DNA of 64,000 bases from an uncultured Sphingobacteriaceae bacterium (lineage in GTDB: Bacteria > Bacteroidota > Bacteroidia > Sphingobacteriales > Sphingobacteriaceae). The DNA lies in assembly GCA_946480915.1 (NCBI GenBank), contig CAMLLO010000010.1, positions 62,001 to 126,000 on the forward strand, given 5' to 3'. Under the pieces are notes generated by a model that was given only the letters and a program-made list of their open reading frames with translations, was not told the origin of the DNA and made no database searches. The position numbers and the translations under genes were made by a program. Each line of letters opens with the position of its first letter. Position 1 is the stretch's first letter. Shown here in pieces: positions 9,017 to 18,557 of the stretch.

Positions 9017-10504
9017 ATGAAAATCAAAATTCTAATTCCCTTGTGCTGTTGCATAGTTATTCTGGGGAGCTGTTCTAAAAAGAACGATTTACAGGATCTT
9101 AATAAAGAAGACGTGGTTATAAACGTCAAAGACAATTTATCAATATCTGCTGTTGGAGCTGCTGGTATAGCTGGTGTAAACTGGGCCGATGGCCGCGATA
9201 ATTTTGTAGATGGTTGGGTAATACCTTCAGGACTAACCGCTTCAGATAGTTATTCAACTGTATCTGCAAAAGCTAATTCCATTTTAACCGGTTTTCAATC
9301 GACCCTACCCGGTGTTAATACAGTCCGACTTCCCATAAATCCCCCCAGTGTTCTTGAGTCCTGGTGGAACTCATACAACGGAGCAATAGATGCGGCTTTA
9401 AGCAAAAATATGAAGGTTATCATAGCTTGTTGGGAAGGTGCATCTTCAAGAGACGGTATTATTGATAATACCACACAATTTTGGAATATGTGGGATGTTG
9501 TAGTAAACAAATATACCGGCAATGCCAATGTATACTTCGAGGTTTTCAATGAGCCTCACGGCTACACAACATCTCAGCTTACAACAATATATGCCAATTG
9601 GTTGGCCAGATATCCTAATGTCCCACGTGGAAGGATTCTATTAGGAGGCACCGGTTATTGTGACGATGTTAAGCCTATTGGTGCAGATACGCGATTTTCG
9701 CAATGCCTGTTGTCTTTGCATAATTACGCCTTTTGGGCGAATAGAACATCCGTAGCAGCCTGGGAGCAATCATGGCGAGATCAATTTGGATCCTACGCCA
9801 GCCGCACAGTTGTAACCGAATACGGGGCACCTATGACCACCGGTAAAAACTACAATAATCCTTCAGCCGGAGATAATGAAATTGCCTATATACAGGGCTC
9901 AACCAATGTATTCAGAAATGACAAAATCGGAAGCGTTTACTGGCCGGGTTTAAGGGATGGTGATATTTACAGCATTACTACCCGTGGCGGCAGCGGAAAT
10001 AATATTACACTGTCAGTTACAAATGCTTCCGGACGCGATAGAATTCGATATGGATGGGGCGAAGGAGGCGACTTCAATCCAAATGTTTATTACTCGATAG
10101 TTAACAGAAATAGTGGTAAGGCATTGGATGTGAATGGAAGTGCCACCACAAATGGTGCAGGTATTATTCAATGGGGCTATTGGGGTGGCAATAACCAGCA
10201 ATGGCAAATTATTGATAATGGAACAGGATATTATCGCGTCATAAACAGGAACAGTGGCAAGGCACTAGACGTGAATGGCGGTTCGGTTGCTGATGGCGCC
10301 GCAATTATTCAATGGACCTATTCTGGCGGTAACAATCAGCAATGGCAGATCATTGATAATGGAGGCGGATATAGAAGGATTATTAATCGCAATAGCGGTA
10401 AAGCGTTGGATGTAAATGGACAATCAACAGCAGACGGAGCTAATATTGTTCAGTGGAGCTGGTGGGGGGGCAATAATCAACAATGGAAATTCCAGCAGCT
10501 ATAG
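9017..10504 (+). CDS. Secreted GH5 glycoside hydrolase with ricin-type lectin tail, copy B
   Basis: This 495-residue paralogue of the preceding GH5 gene has the same architecture: lipobox Cys19 (VILGSCSKK), a GH5 barrel with Glu179 (FEVFNEPHG) and Glu268 (VVTEYGAP) as likely catalytic pair, and a three-lobed ricin-type domain from about residue 358. The two proteins differ mainly in the N-terminal leader and at scattered positions, for example an extra proline in STLPGVN and Cys for Tyr in IIACWEG. Bases 9941-10158 are identical to 8127-8344 while the flanking coding DNA has diverged, which points to recent gene conversion. Keeping two similar lipoproteins may reflect different linkage lengths or dosage. 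Confidence 0.9.
   Translation: MKIKILIPLCCCIVILGSCSKKNDLQDLNKEDVVINVKDNLSISAVGAAGIAGVNWADGRDNFVDGWVIPSGLTASDSYSTVSAKANSILTGFQSTLPGVNTVRLPINPPSVLESWWNSYNGAIDAALSKNMKVIIACWEGASSRDGIIDNTTQFWNMWDVVVNKYTGNANVYFEVFNEPHGYTTSQLTTIYANWLARYPNVPRGRILLGGTGYCDDVKPIGADTRFSQCLLSLHNYAFWANRTSVAAWEQSWRDQFGSYASRTVVTEYGAPMTTGKNYNNPSAGDNEIAYIQGSTNVFRNDKIGSVYWPGLRDGDIYSITTRGGSGNNITLSVTNASGRDRIRYGWGEGGDFNPNVYYSIVNRNSGKALDVNGSATTNGAGIIQWGYWGGNNQQWQIIDNGTGYYRVINRNSGKALDVNGGSVADGAAIIQWTYSGGNNQQWQIIDNGGGYRRIINRNSGKALDVNGQSTADGANIVQWSWWGGNNQQWKFQQL
10085..10501 (+). repeat. Three in-frame ricin-repeat units in GH5 copy B
   Basis: Three tandem coding units with the NRNSGKALDVNG and NNQQW motifs mirror those of copy A. 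They are the lobes of the beta-trefoil. Confidence 0.85.
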
Positions 10505-10629
10505 CGAAGCTCAGTTAACAAGAATTGAGGAAATTTAAAATGCTGTTAAGGGAGTTAGGGCGAGTTTTTAATTGGTAAATTAATAAGAACTGTTGGCTTT
10601 TTTTGGCCCTTTCTCCCTTGCAGCTTATT

Positions 10630-12228
10630 ATGGTGACGTTAATATTTTATAAACACAGATTGATTTTGCTTAGAAAAAAACTTTTACTTTTTGTCGCCTT
10701 GGCTTTCTGTTTTCCTGCAATAACCAGGGCCCAACACGGTAGTGACGATAAGCTGCAAAATTTGAAACATGCTGCAATCACTATTGATCTGTCTAAGGAA
10801 TATCAAACCATAGATAATTTTGCCGCGTCCGATGCCTGGGCCTGTCAGTTTGTAGGTAATTGGCCTGATGGAAAGAAAAACGCTATTGCTGATCTTTTAT
10901 TTAGTAAGAAATTCCTCCCAAATGGCCAGCCTCAAGGGATAGGTCTGTCAATGTGGCGATTTAATATTGGAGCCGGAAGCGCTCAACAGGGAAGCGGAAG
11001 TAAGATAAAAGATAAGTGGCGACGAGCTGAATCTTTTTTTGAGAAGGATAAATTTAATTGGAACCTACAGGCAGGACAAATGTGGTTTCTAAAGGCTGCG
11101 AAAGAACGCGGTGTAGATCAGTTTTTAGCTTTCACCAACAGTCCTCCCGTGCATTTAACGGCAAACGGTAAAGCTTTCGCGACCAAGGCCAAACCAAATC
11201 TCAATCGGGATAAGTTTGATGCATTTGCGGAATATTTAGTTGAGGTAGTGAATGGGGTAAATGAGAAAACCGGAGTTGTTTTTGATTATTTGAGCCCGGC
11301 TAACGAACCTCAGTGGGACTGGAGTGATGGCGGACAAGAAGGAACTCCTTTCACAAATAATGATGTCAGTGGAATAGTAAAATCGTTAAATACTGCTTTG
11401 GTTAAAGCAAAGCTGAGTACAAAAATCGCAGTAGCCGAAGCCGCTCAATATGATTTCCTCTACTCAGATTTCGATAAGCCGGGGAAAGGCCGCCAAATTG
11501 ATACATTCTTCAATTTGTCTTCACCCGATTTTATTGGTGATTTGCAAACAGTAGACAAAGTAATCTCGGCGCATAGTTATTTTACAACATCTCCATATTC
11601 AAAAGCAGTTAGCATTAGAAAAGAAGTCAACGAGAAGGTATCTTCTGTAAAGGGATTACGGCTCTGGCAGTCTGAGTATTGTATTCTTGGAGATAATGAG
11701 GGAGAAATCAAAGGTGAAAAACGGGATCTTGGAATGCGCCCAGGCATATATCTGGCTAAAGTTATCCATAACGATCTTGTCAACGCGAATGCATCCGCAT
11801 GGCATTGGTGGACTGCCGTGTCGGCATACAATTACAAAGATGGACTTGTTTACGTGGATAAAAAGGTTTCAGACGGTCAATTTTATCCGAGTAAAATGCT
11901 CTGGGTGCTGGGTAATTACAGCCGGTTCATACGTCCGGGAGCTGTCCGGGTAGAGGTAAGCATACCTGATTCATCTCAAAGAAATGATATTCTGGTATCT
12001 TCCTATGTTGACAAGCGGTCTAAAGAACTTATTACAGTTTTAGTTAACCATGGCTTCCATCCAGTCGAAATAACATTGCGGTTAAAGAATGGCGAATTGG
12101 GTAATCAGACCAGATATGTAACCTCTGAAAGTTCTGATCTCAAACCCAACAATACATTTAACCAGAAAGATAGATTTGAACTGGAGGCCCAAAGTATAAC
12201 AACCCTTGTCTCTAAGATCATTAATTAA
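10630..12228 (+). CDS. GH30 family glycoside hydrolase, secreted
   Basis: A 532-residue enzyme with a retaining GH30 barrel and a C-terminal beta-sandwich. The start at ATG 10630 gives a plausible signal peptide (LLLFVALAFCFPAITRAQ); an upstream TTG at 10603 is possible but adds unlikely residues. The likely acid/base is Glu226 in LSPANEPQW and the likely nucleophile is Glu349 in LWQSEYCIL. GH30 includes endo-beta-1,6-galactanases, beta-1,6-glucanases and xylanases. The neighbouring GH35 and GH2 beta-galactosidases make a galactan-directed activity the favoured inference. The C-terminal sandwich ends with the family-typical SITTLVSKI. The GH35 gene follows after 59 bases with no terminator, so the two are probably one operon. 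Confidence 0.88.
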   Translation: MVTLIFYKHRLILLRKKLLLFVALAFCFPAITRAQHGSDDKLQNLKHAAITIDLSKEYQTIDNFAASDAWACQFVGNWPDGKKNAIADLLFSKKFLPNGQPQGIGLSMWRFNIGAGSAQQGSGSKIKDKWRRAESFFEKDKFNWNLQAGQMWFLKAAKERGVDQFLAFTNSPPVHLTANGKAFATKAKPNLNRDKFDAFAEYLVEVVNGVNEKTGVVFDYLSPANEPQWDWSDGGQEGTPFTNNDVSGIVKSLNTALVKAKLSTKIAVAEAAQYDFLYSDFDKPGKGRQIDTFFNLSSPDFIGDLQTVDKVISAHSYFTTSPYSKAVSIRKEVNEKVSSVKGLRLWQSEYCILGDNEGEIKGEKRDLGMRPGIYLAKVIHNDLVNANASAWHWWTAVSAYNYKDGLVYVDKKVSDGQFYPSKMLWVLGNYSRFIRPGAVRVEVSIPDSSQRNDILVSSYVDKRSKELITVLVNHGFHPVEITLRLKNGELGNQTRYVTSESSDLKPNNTFNQKDRFELEAQSITTLVSKIIN

Positions 12229-12287
12229 ATTCCTTGAGCTGGCAATCAAAAAATACATCAATAATAGTTCAGATAACATCATATAAT

Positions 12288-14132
12288 ATGCGAAATATAT
12301 TTAGAATCTTGTTACTTATTTCCATCTCAAGCGCATTTTCGCGCGATTTAAAGGCCCAGGGACCTGGGCATACCTTTAGTCTGACAGATACAGCCTTTTT
12401 ACTTGACGGCAAGCCATTTCAAATGATTTCCGGCGAAATTCATTACCCCAGGGTTCCCAGAGAATCGTGGAGGCACCGAATGAAAATGGCAAAAGCGATG
12501 GGATTGAACACCATAGGAACGTATGTGTTTTGGAATATCCACGAACCTCAGAAAGGTAAATATGATTTTTCGGGAAATAATGACGTCAAGGAATTTGTGA
12601 AAATAGCGAAGGAGGAAGGACTTTGGGTGGTTTTACGTCCCAGTCCATATGTATGCGCCGAGTGGGAATTCGGAGGTTATCCCTACTGGTTGCAAAATAT
12701 TAAAGGTCTTGAAGTTCGAAGTACTGAACCTCAATACCTGGCGGCTTACGAGAATTACATCAAGGAGGTAGGCAAGCAACTGGCACCTCTGCAAGTAAAC
12801 CATGGTGGAAACGTTCTTATGACGCAAATAGAAAATGAGTACGGCTCGTATGGTAGCGATAAAAATTACCTTGACTTAAACAGAAAGATGTTTATAGAGG
12901 CCGGCTTCGATGGTATTCTTTATACCTGCGATCCGGAGGCAGCGATTAAAAACGGCCATTTACCCGGATTGCTTCCGGCGATTAATGGAATTGATAATCC
13001 CGATCAGGTAAAATCGCTTATCCACCAAAATAACAATGGCAAAGGTCCGTATTTCATTGCTGAATGGTATCCAGCATGGTTTGACTGGTGGGCCACGGAA
13101 CACCATACCGTTCCTGCGGCGAAATATACAGGAAGGTTGGATTCTGTACTGCAGGCTGGAATATCAATAAACATGTATATGTTTCATGGGGGAAGCACGC
13201 GTGGTTTTATGAATGGCGCAAACTTTAATGATAAAAATCCCTATGAACCTCAAATCAGTAGTTATGATTATGATGCACCATTGGATGAAGCAGGAAACGC
13301 GACTGAAAAGTTTATGCGTTTCAGAGAGGTAATTCAGAAAAACCTTTCCGCTGGTCAGACCTTGCCACCTGTTCCTTCCGCAAAACCATCAATTAATACA
13401 AAGCCTATTGTATTTACGTCCACAAATACAGTATTTGACTTGTTGAAGTCTCCAACGGCCAGTAAGACTCCTTTAACATTCGAAGATTTAAACCAGGCGT
13501 ACGGGTATGTAATGTACCGAGCCACAGTCAATGGAAGCGGCAGTCAGCAACTTCTTAAAATCCGGGATTTAAGAGATTATGGTGTCGTTTTTATAAATGG
13601 AAAGCGGGTTGGAAACCTCGACAGGCGTTTATATCAGGACAGCTTATTGCTAAATCTGCCGAAAGGAAAAGTAACACTCGATATTCTGGTAGAGAATATG
13701 GGACGGATAAATTTTGGGCCATATTTATTAAAAAATGAAAAAGGTATTACCGAAAAAGTAGAATTGGGAGGAAGAGAAATTCAAAATTGGCTAATGTATA
13801 AGCTTCCGTTCGATAACATGCCAACTATTACCGCGAAAAAAGGAAACAGTGCTGATTTGAAAACGCCTGCTCTTAAGAGAGGATACCTGAGTTTAGACAA
13901 AGTTGCCGATACCTATTTGGATTTTTCGAACTGGGGCAAGGGAGTAGTTTGGATTAACGGCCACAATCTTGGCAAGTATTGGGAGATAGGCCCTCAGCAG
14001 ACTATATACGTCCCTGCCGAATGGCTTAAAAAAGGAAAAAATGAAGTGGTGATTTTTGAACTTAATAAGCCGGAGCAATCAATGCTGCTTGGTAGGGATA
14101 AGGCAATTCTCAACAAGTTGAAGTCGAAATAA
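12288..14132 (+). CDS. GH35 beta-galactosidase, secreted
   Basis: A 614-residue GH35 enzyme that releases terminal beta-linked galactose. ATG 12288 is chosen because the signal peptide (IFRILLLISISSAF...LKAQ) begins there. The barrel opens with the typical FQMISGEIHYPRVP and NTIGTYVFWNIHEP segments. Glu184 in QIENEYGSYG is the acid/base and Glu259 in FIAEWYPAWFDWW the nucleophile. C-terminal jelly-roll domains carry VFINGKRVGNLDR and GVVWINGHNLGKYWEIGPQ, standard in GH35. It probably acts in the periplasm on oligosaccharides released by the upstream GH30/GH5 enzymes. A terminator follows at 14153-14190. Confidence 0.94.
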   Translation: MRNIFRILLLISISSAFSRDLKAQGPGHTFSLTDTAFLLDGKPFQMISGEIHYPRVPRESWRHRMKMAKAMGLNTIGTYVFWNIHEPQKGKYDFSGNNDVKEFVKIAKEEGLWVVLRPSPYVCAEWEFGGYPYWLQNIKGLEVRSTEPQYLAAYENYIKEVGKQLAPLQVNHGGNVLMTQIENEYGSYGSDKNYLDLNRKMFIEAGFDGILYTCDPEAAIKNGHLPGLLPAINGIDNPDQVKSLIHQNNNGKGPYFIAEWYPAWFDWWATEHHTVPAAKYTGRLDSVLQAGISINMYMFHGGSTRGFMNGANFNDKNPYEPQISSYDYDAPLDEAGNATEKFMRFREVIQKNLSAGQTLPPVPSAKPSINTKPIVFTSTNTVFDLLKSPTASKTPLTFEDLNQAYGYVMYRATVNGSGSQQLLKIRDLRDYGVVFINGKRVGNLDRRLYQDSLLLNLPKGKVTLDILVENMGRINFGPYLLKNEKGITEKVELGGREIQNWLMYKLPFDNMPTITAKKGNSADLKTPALKRGYLSLDKVADTYLDFSNWGKGVVWINGHNLGKYWEIGPQQTIYVPAEWLKKGKNEVVIFELNKPEQSMLLGRDKAILNKLKSK

Positions 14133-14152
14133 AACTTTAAACATATGTACTT

Positions 14153-14190
14153 GAACGCCTGTTGCCTCGTCCTCAGGCGTTCTTAAATTT
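14153..14190 (+). terminator. Intrinsic terminator after the GH35 gene
   Basis: A perfect nine-base stem, GAACGCCTG (14153-14161) with CAGGCGTTC (14174-14182), is followed by TTAAATTTT. Confidence 0.75.
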
Positions 14191-14334
14191 TCTGGGGATT
14201 TTGCAGATCATTGCTATTCAATTAAAAAGACGGGAATTAGTATCTGCAGCCGATTGGGTGAACTTAGCATTTGGACTTATCTGCCAATAAACGTATATTC
14301 AAGAACCAATTAAGTAGCGTCAGAACGTTTCGAA

Positions 14335-17300
14335 ATGAATAAGGTCTTTTTTGTTCTCCTGGTATTAAGTTCACTAACTGTTCAGTCTCAACCGCAGGCA
14401 GAAAAAAACATTTTTCATTATGGCTTAAAAGACGGCCTTTCCTTCGGAATCGTAAATAGTATCGCGCAGGATAATAAGGGGTTTATTTGGATTGCTACAT
14501 CCGATGGTTTGAATAGATTCGATGGGCAATCGTTTACAGCCTTCAAAAATGAACCTAATAACCCTTATAGCATAGCCAGTAACCACGTTCAGTCTGTATT
14601 TAAAGATTCGCAAGGCCAGCTATGGATATCATCCCGAAATGGATTAATGAGCTTCGATGCCCAAACTCAGCGATTTATTAAATACAACAGTAGCAATGAC
14701 CGGAAGCCGGAACGGAAGGATGATATTACCTGTGTTTCAGAAAGTCGGGATCACAACCTCTGGGTTGCTACAACAGATGGATTCTACTATTTTAATAAGA
14801 AAGATAAAAAGTTTGTCGCGTACAATACCGAAAATTTAAGAGGCTTAACAACAAATTACATACTAAACATCTACGAAGATTCCAGAGGCTTTTTATGGGT
14901 AGGGACAAAAGGGGCCGGAATACAGGTGTTCGCAGTAATGGATTCACAGGTAAAAAGGCAATCCCGGATTGTACCGCCTCGTTTGGATACGAGAATTAAT
15001 AAAATTTTCGAAGATAAAAATCAAAATGTGTGGGTAGCTACGTCAAATGGCTTAGTTCTCTATTCACAAAAACAAAACAACTTTCAGATTTTCAACGCCA
15101 GAGATCACTATTTGCCTAGTAATATATTCTTATCGATAGCGGAAAATGGGAGTGGGGAAATTCTTATAGGTCTTCAAGACGGTGGGCTGTATACAATTTC
15201 TGGCCGTTCAATACCGAATAGCCAGGGGTCAATCTATCGCTTTGATCCCGTAAAGGCTAGCAATGGTAACCTGGTAACGAAGTGGTCGGTCCAAACGCTC
15301 TTTTTAGATAAGGATAAAAATGTTTGGTTGGGAACCTACGGGAATGGGATCTACATGGTTAATAGTGTCCCCAAAAAGTTTAGGAAGTTTCAGGTAAGAA
15401 AGGATTTAGACAGTCCTGACTTTGTTCGTTTTTATGGAATAACGCAGGACAGTGACGGCCTGTTTTGGCTGGGAACTGATGGAGATGGTATATTTAAAGT
15501 GACGAAAGAGGGCAGGACTGTTAAAAATTATAGAGCCGACGGGCGAAGGGGGAGCATCACAGATAATGCAATATTATCTGCGCTTAGAGATAGTAAAAAT
15601 CGACTTTGGTTTGGAACCTATAAAGGAGGCTTGATGTGTTATGATAAAAAGTTTGATTCCTTTCAATCCTTTTCGTACAACTCCAAAAATCCCCGAAGTC
15701 TAAAATATAATGATGTCCGTGTTATATATGAAGACAGCAAGCAAAATATTTGGGTTGGAACAAATGGAGGAGGTTTGAACCTTTTCAATCCAAAGACCGA
15801 AAATTTTGATAACTGGAATCCGGAGAACAGCGAAATTGCTTCAAATGATGTGCGGGCAATTACCGACGATGGCAGTGGGATTTTATGGGTCGGAACCTAC
15901 GGTGGCGGGGTGAATTATTTTGATATCAAACGAAATGCCTTTTTTAAACTTTTTGAAACGCCCGGCGAAAGTGGTGTTCTGGTAAATAATGTAGTATATG
16001 CGCTATATCTGGATAAGGAGGGTCGCTTGTGGATCGGGACAGAAGGCGATGGCCTTGTTATTTACAACACGAAAACAAAGGTAATACTAAAATACAATGA
16101 AAAAACTGGTCTCGCTAACAATACGGTGTATGCTATTAAGGCGGATGCGCAGGGAAAAGTTTGGTTAAGCACGAATAAGGGCATCTCTAAGGTTGATATT
16201 AATGCTGGTAAAATCTATAATTATGATGAGTCTGATGGGTTGCAGGCCGGGCAGTTTCATGAAGGTTCTGCAATAGTAAGCAATAAGGACAAGAGTATGG
16301 TCTTTGGTGGTACCGAAGGCTGTAATTTCTTTGATCCTTACAATGTAAAAACTAGCGAAGTAGCCCCTAAGGTTCTGATAACGGGTTTGAACATATACGG
16401 ACAGCCGACAGATAGAGCAGCATTTGAAAATATTAAAGATATCACAGAGGCCGATCAAATAGAATTAAACCCTGATCAGCCAGTATTTTCGATCAACTAT
16501 CTGACCCTTAATTATGGTTTTCCGCACGAAGGGGAGTATGCCTATAAGCTTGAGGGACTTGATAAAGAATGGAACTTTGTAAAAGGCCAGCGATCTGCAA
16601 CGTATCGGTATCTGGCCCCCGGCACCTATACTTTCAAAGTTAAAGCCTCAAACGAGGATGGAATTTGGGCTGACAGCTTTTCGAGTATTAAGATCATTAT
16701 ACTGCCACCATGGTATAAAACATGGTGGGCTTATTTAATTTATTTCGGCCTCGTTGGAGCGAGCATCTATTCTTTTTCTCTATATCGCATTCGGCAAACG
16801 AGGCTAAAATTTAAGGTCAAGGCTGCGCAATTTGAAGCCGAAAAAGAAAAGGAGCTGCATGAAAAGAAGATAAATTTCTTTACAAATGTTTCTCATGAGT
16901 TTCGAACTCCTTTGACGCTTATAATTAACCCGGCAAAAGAATTATTGCACGATGAGTCTCATAATGCAAGCATGGGAAACCTTAATACAATTTACAGGAA
17001 TGCCCGGAGATTACTCAGCCTTGTAGACCAGCTTTTACTTTTCAGGAAATCTGAGAGCGAGATGAGCAAACTTAAACTGGTTAAATTGAATATCAGCAGC
17101 GTTTGCCAGGAAGTATATTTATGCTTTACTCATCAAGCCAGAAAAAAAGGTATTGATCTGTCTTTTGAAACGGTAAATAATACACTCGAAATTATTGCAG
17201 ACCGGGAGAAGATGGAAATTATTCTTTTTAATCTTATTTCCAATGCACTAAAAAATACTCCTGAAAAAGGATCTATAACTATAAAAGTTTTGGAAACAGA

Positions 17301-18465
17301 TCAGGATGTTATAATTGAGATAAACGACACAGGAATAGGTATTCCCGCGGAAGTCGGCGAACGTATCTTTCAACAATTCTACCAGGTGCAAAATAATAAT
17401 TTCGGTTCAGAAGGTGGTTTCGGTATTGGATTGTCGCTGGTGAAAAGTTTCGTTGAAAGCCACAAAGGCTTAGTAGGTTATGAAAGCAGGGCTGGACAGG
17501 GAACTAAATTTTGGGTGTCATTTAAAAAAGGAAAAGAACATTTTAAAGACTCTGTAATATTCGAAGAGGTACACGAAAGCTCAGTGTTCCTGGAAGAATT
17601 AGTGGTAGAATCGCAAATGGAGCAAGAATTCCCCACAAGCTCTGCCGGGGCCTTAGAAAGTACCGAAGTGTATTCGGATGATAAACGGATTCTGATTGTT
17701 GATGATAATATTCAGATACGCCAATACGTAAAGCAGCTTTTTGAAGGCGAATATGAAGTTTTAGAAGCTGACAATGGAGATAACGGATTTGAAATAGTGA
17801 AGAAGCATATTCCGGATCTGGTGATAAGTGATATCATGATGCAGGGGCTAAGTGGAATAGAACTCTGCTCAAGGATAAAAGATGACCCGGCCTTAAATCA
17901 TATTCCCGTTATCCTCTTAACCGCAAGTTCTTCTGCCGAAGTAAAGCTTAAAGGAATAGAATGTGGCGCAGAGGACTTTATTAGTAAACCCTTTGAGAGG
18001 GAGATGCTGATAGCCAGAGTAGCTGGGATTTTAAAGAACAGGAACGACCTGCAGAATTACTTTTTTAATCACATTACCTTAAAGCCAGATAATTCAAAGA
18101 TTTCGGATGAATATAAGCAATTCCTTGATCGCTGCATTCAGATAGTTGAAGAGAACTTAATGGAGTCACATTTTGGAATTAAGGTTTTAGCGGATAAGAT
18201 CGGCATGAGCAGATCTACGCTTTATAGCCGGATAAAATCTATATCAGGGCAGTCTCCAAACGAATTTATCCGTTTCATTCGCCTCAGAAAGGCGGCTGAA
18301 ATGTTTATATCAACGGAATCTACGGTTTCAGAGTCTGCATATAAAGTGGGGATAAAAGATATTAAGCACTTTAGGGAACAATTTAACAAGGTGTTTGGAA
18401 TGAACCCCTCAGAATATATAAAAAAGTATAGAAGAAAGTTTCATACAACGCATACGGTTAGATAG
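14335..18465 (+). CDS. Hybrid two-component system sensor/regulator (HTCS)
   Basis: This 1376-residue inner-membrane protein joins a periplasmic sensor, histidine kinase, receiver and DNA-binding domain. After a signal peptide come many propeller repeats of the form D-x-x-G-x-L-W-x-G-T (about 25-690), a Y_Y_Y domain (about 715-785) and one membrane span (about 797-818). The kinase has its phospho-accepting His854 in NVSHEFRTPL and an ATPase domain to about 1075 (GIGLSLVKSF). The receiver has acidic pair Asp1123/Asp1124 and phospho-acceptor Asp1166 (VISDIMM). An AraC-type helix-turn-helix fills about 1270-1376. Such proteins bind an oligosaccharide directly in the periplasm and activate the cognate PUL. 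The CCCCT direct repeats before susC and the GH2 gene are candidate targets. Confidence 0.96.
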   Translation: MNKVFFVLLVLSSLTVQSQPQAEKNIFHYGLKDGLSFGIVNSIAQDNKGFIWIATSDGLNRFDGQSFTAFKNEPNNPYSIASNHVQSVFKDSQGQLWISSRNGLMSFDAQTQRFIKYNSSNDRKPERKDDITCVSESRDHNLWVATTDGFYYFNKKDKKFVAYNTENLRGLTTNYILNIYEDSRGFLWVGTKGAGIQVFAVMDSQVKRQSRIVPPRLDTRINKIFEDKNQNVWVATSNGLVLYSQKQNNFQIFNARDHYLPSNIFLSIAENGSGEILIGLQDGGLYTISGRSIPNSQGSIYRFDPVKASNGNLVTKWSVQTLFLDKDKNVWLGTYGNGIYMVNSVPKKFRKFQVRKDLDSPDFVRFYGITQDSDGLFWLGTDGDGIFKVTKEGRTVKNYRADGRRGSITDNAILSALRDSKNRLWFGTYKGGLMCYDKKFDSFQSFSYNSKNPRSLKYNDVRVIYEDSKQNIWVGTNGGGLNLFNPKTENFDNWNPENSEIASNDVRAITDDGSGILWVGTYGGGVNYFDIKRNAFFKLFETPGESGVLVNNVVYALYLDKEGRLWIGTEGDGLVIYNTKTKVILKYNEKTGLANNTVYAIKADAQGKVWLSTNKGISKVDINAGKIYNYDESDGLQAGQFHEGSAIVSNKDKSMVFGGTEGCNFFDPYNVKTSEVAPKVLITGLNIYGQPTDRAAFENIKDITEADQIELNPDQPVFSINYLTLNYGFPHEGEYAYKLEGLDKEWNFVKGQRSATYRYLAPGTYTFKVKASNEDGIWADSFSSIKIIILPPWYKTWWAYLIYFGLVGASIYSFSLYRIRQTRLKFKVKAAQFEAEKEKELHEKKINFFTNVSHEFRTPLTLIINPAKELLHDESHNASMGNLNTIYRNARRLLSLVDQLLLFRKSESEMSKLKLVKLNISSVCQEVYLCFTHQARKKGIDLSFETVNNTLEIIADREKMEIILFNLISNALKNTPEKGSITIKVLETDQDVIIEINDTGIGIPAEVGERIFQQFYQVQNNNFGSEGGFGIGLSLVKSFVESHKGLVGYESRAGQGTKFWVSFKKGKEHFKDSVIFEEVHESSVFLEELVVESQMEQEFPTSSAGALESTEVYSDDKRILIVDDNIQIRQYVKQLFEGEYEVLEADNGDNGFEIVKKHIPDLVISDIMMQGLSGIELCSRIKDDPALNHIPVILLTASSSAEVKLKGIECGAEDFISKPFEREMLIARVAGILKNRNDLQNYFFNHITLKPDNSKISDEYKQFLDRCIQIVEENLMESHFGIKVLADKIGMSRSTLYSRIKSISGQSPNEFIRFIRLRKAAEMFISTESTVSESAYKVGIKDIKHFREQFNKVFGMNPSEYIKKYRRKFHTTHTVR

Positions 18466-18495
18466 AGACTACTAAGTCTTGCTGAATCCGCATAA

Positions 18496-18511
18496 ATCGG
18501 AAGTTTCCGAT
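18496..18511. repeat. 16-base palindrome ahead of the LTA-synthase-like gene
   Basis: ATCGGAA (18496-18502) and TTCCGAT (18505-18511) form a seven-base inverted repeat with a two-base centre, 47 bases before the next start codon. Such a tight palindrome suits a dimeric repressor more than a terminator. A TACCTTGA box follows near 18530. Function unknown. Confidence 0.35.
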
Positions 18512-18557
18512 CGGGAATTTATTTTCTTACCTTGATCGTTTTAAACAAAAACAATTC

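Noticed and set aside
8199..10207. Two identical antisense frames within the GH5 genes
   Set aside because: They are shadows of the 218-base identical block; they show no start signals and no protein-like sequence.
8278..10501. Repeats that might be read as CRISPR or minisatellite
   Set aside because: The units are in frame and encode ricin-type lobes with QxW motifs, with no spacers between them.
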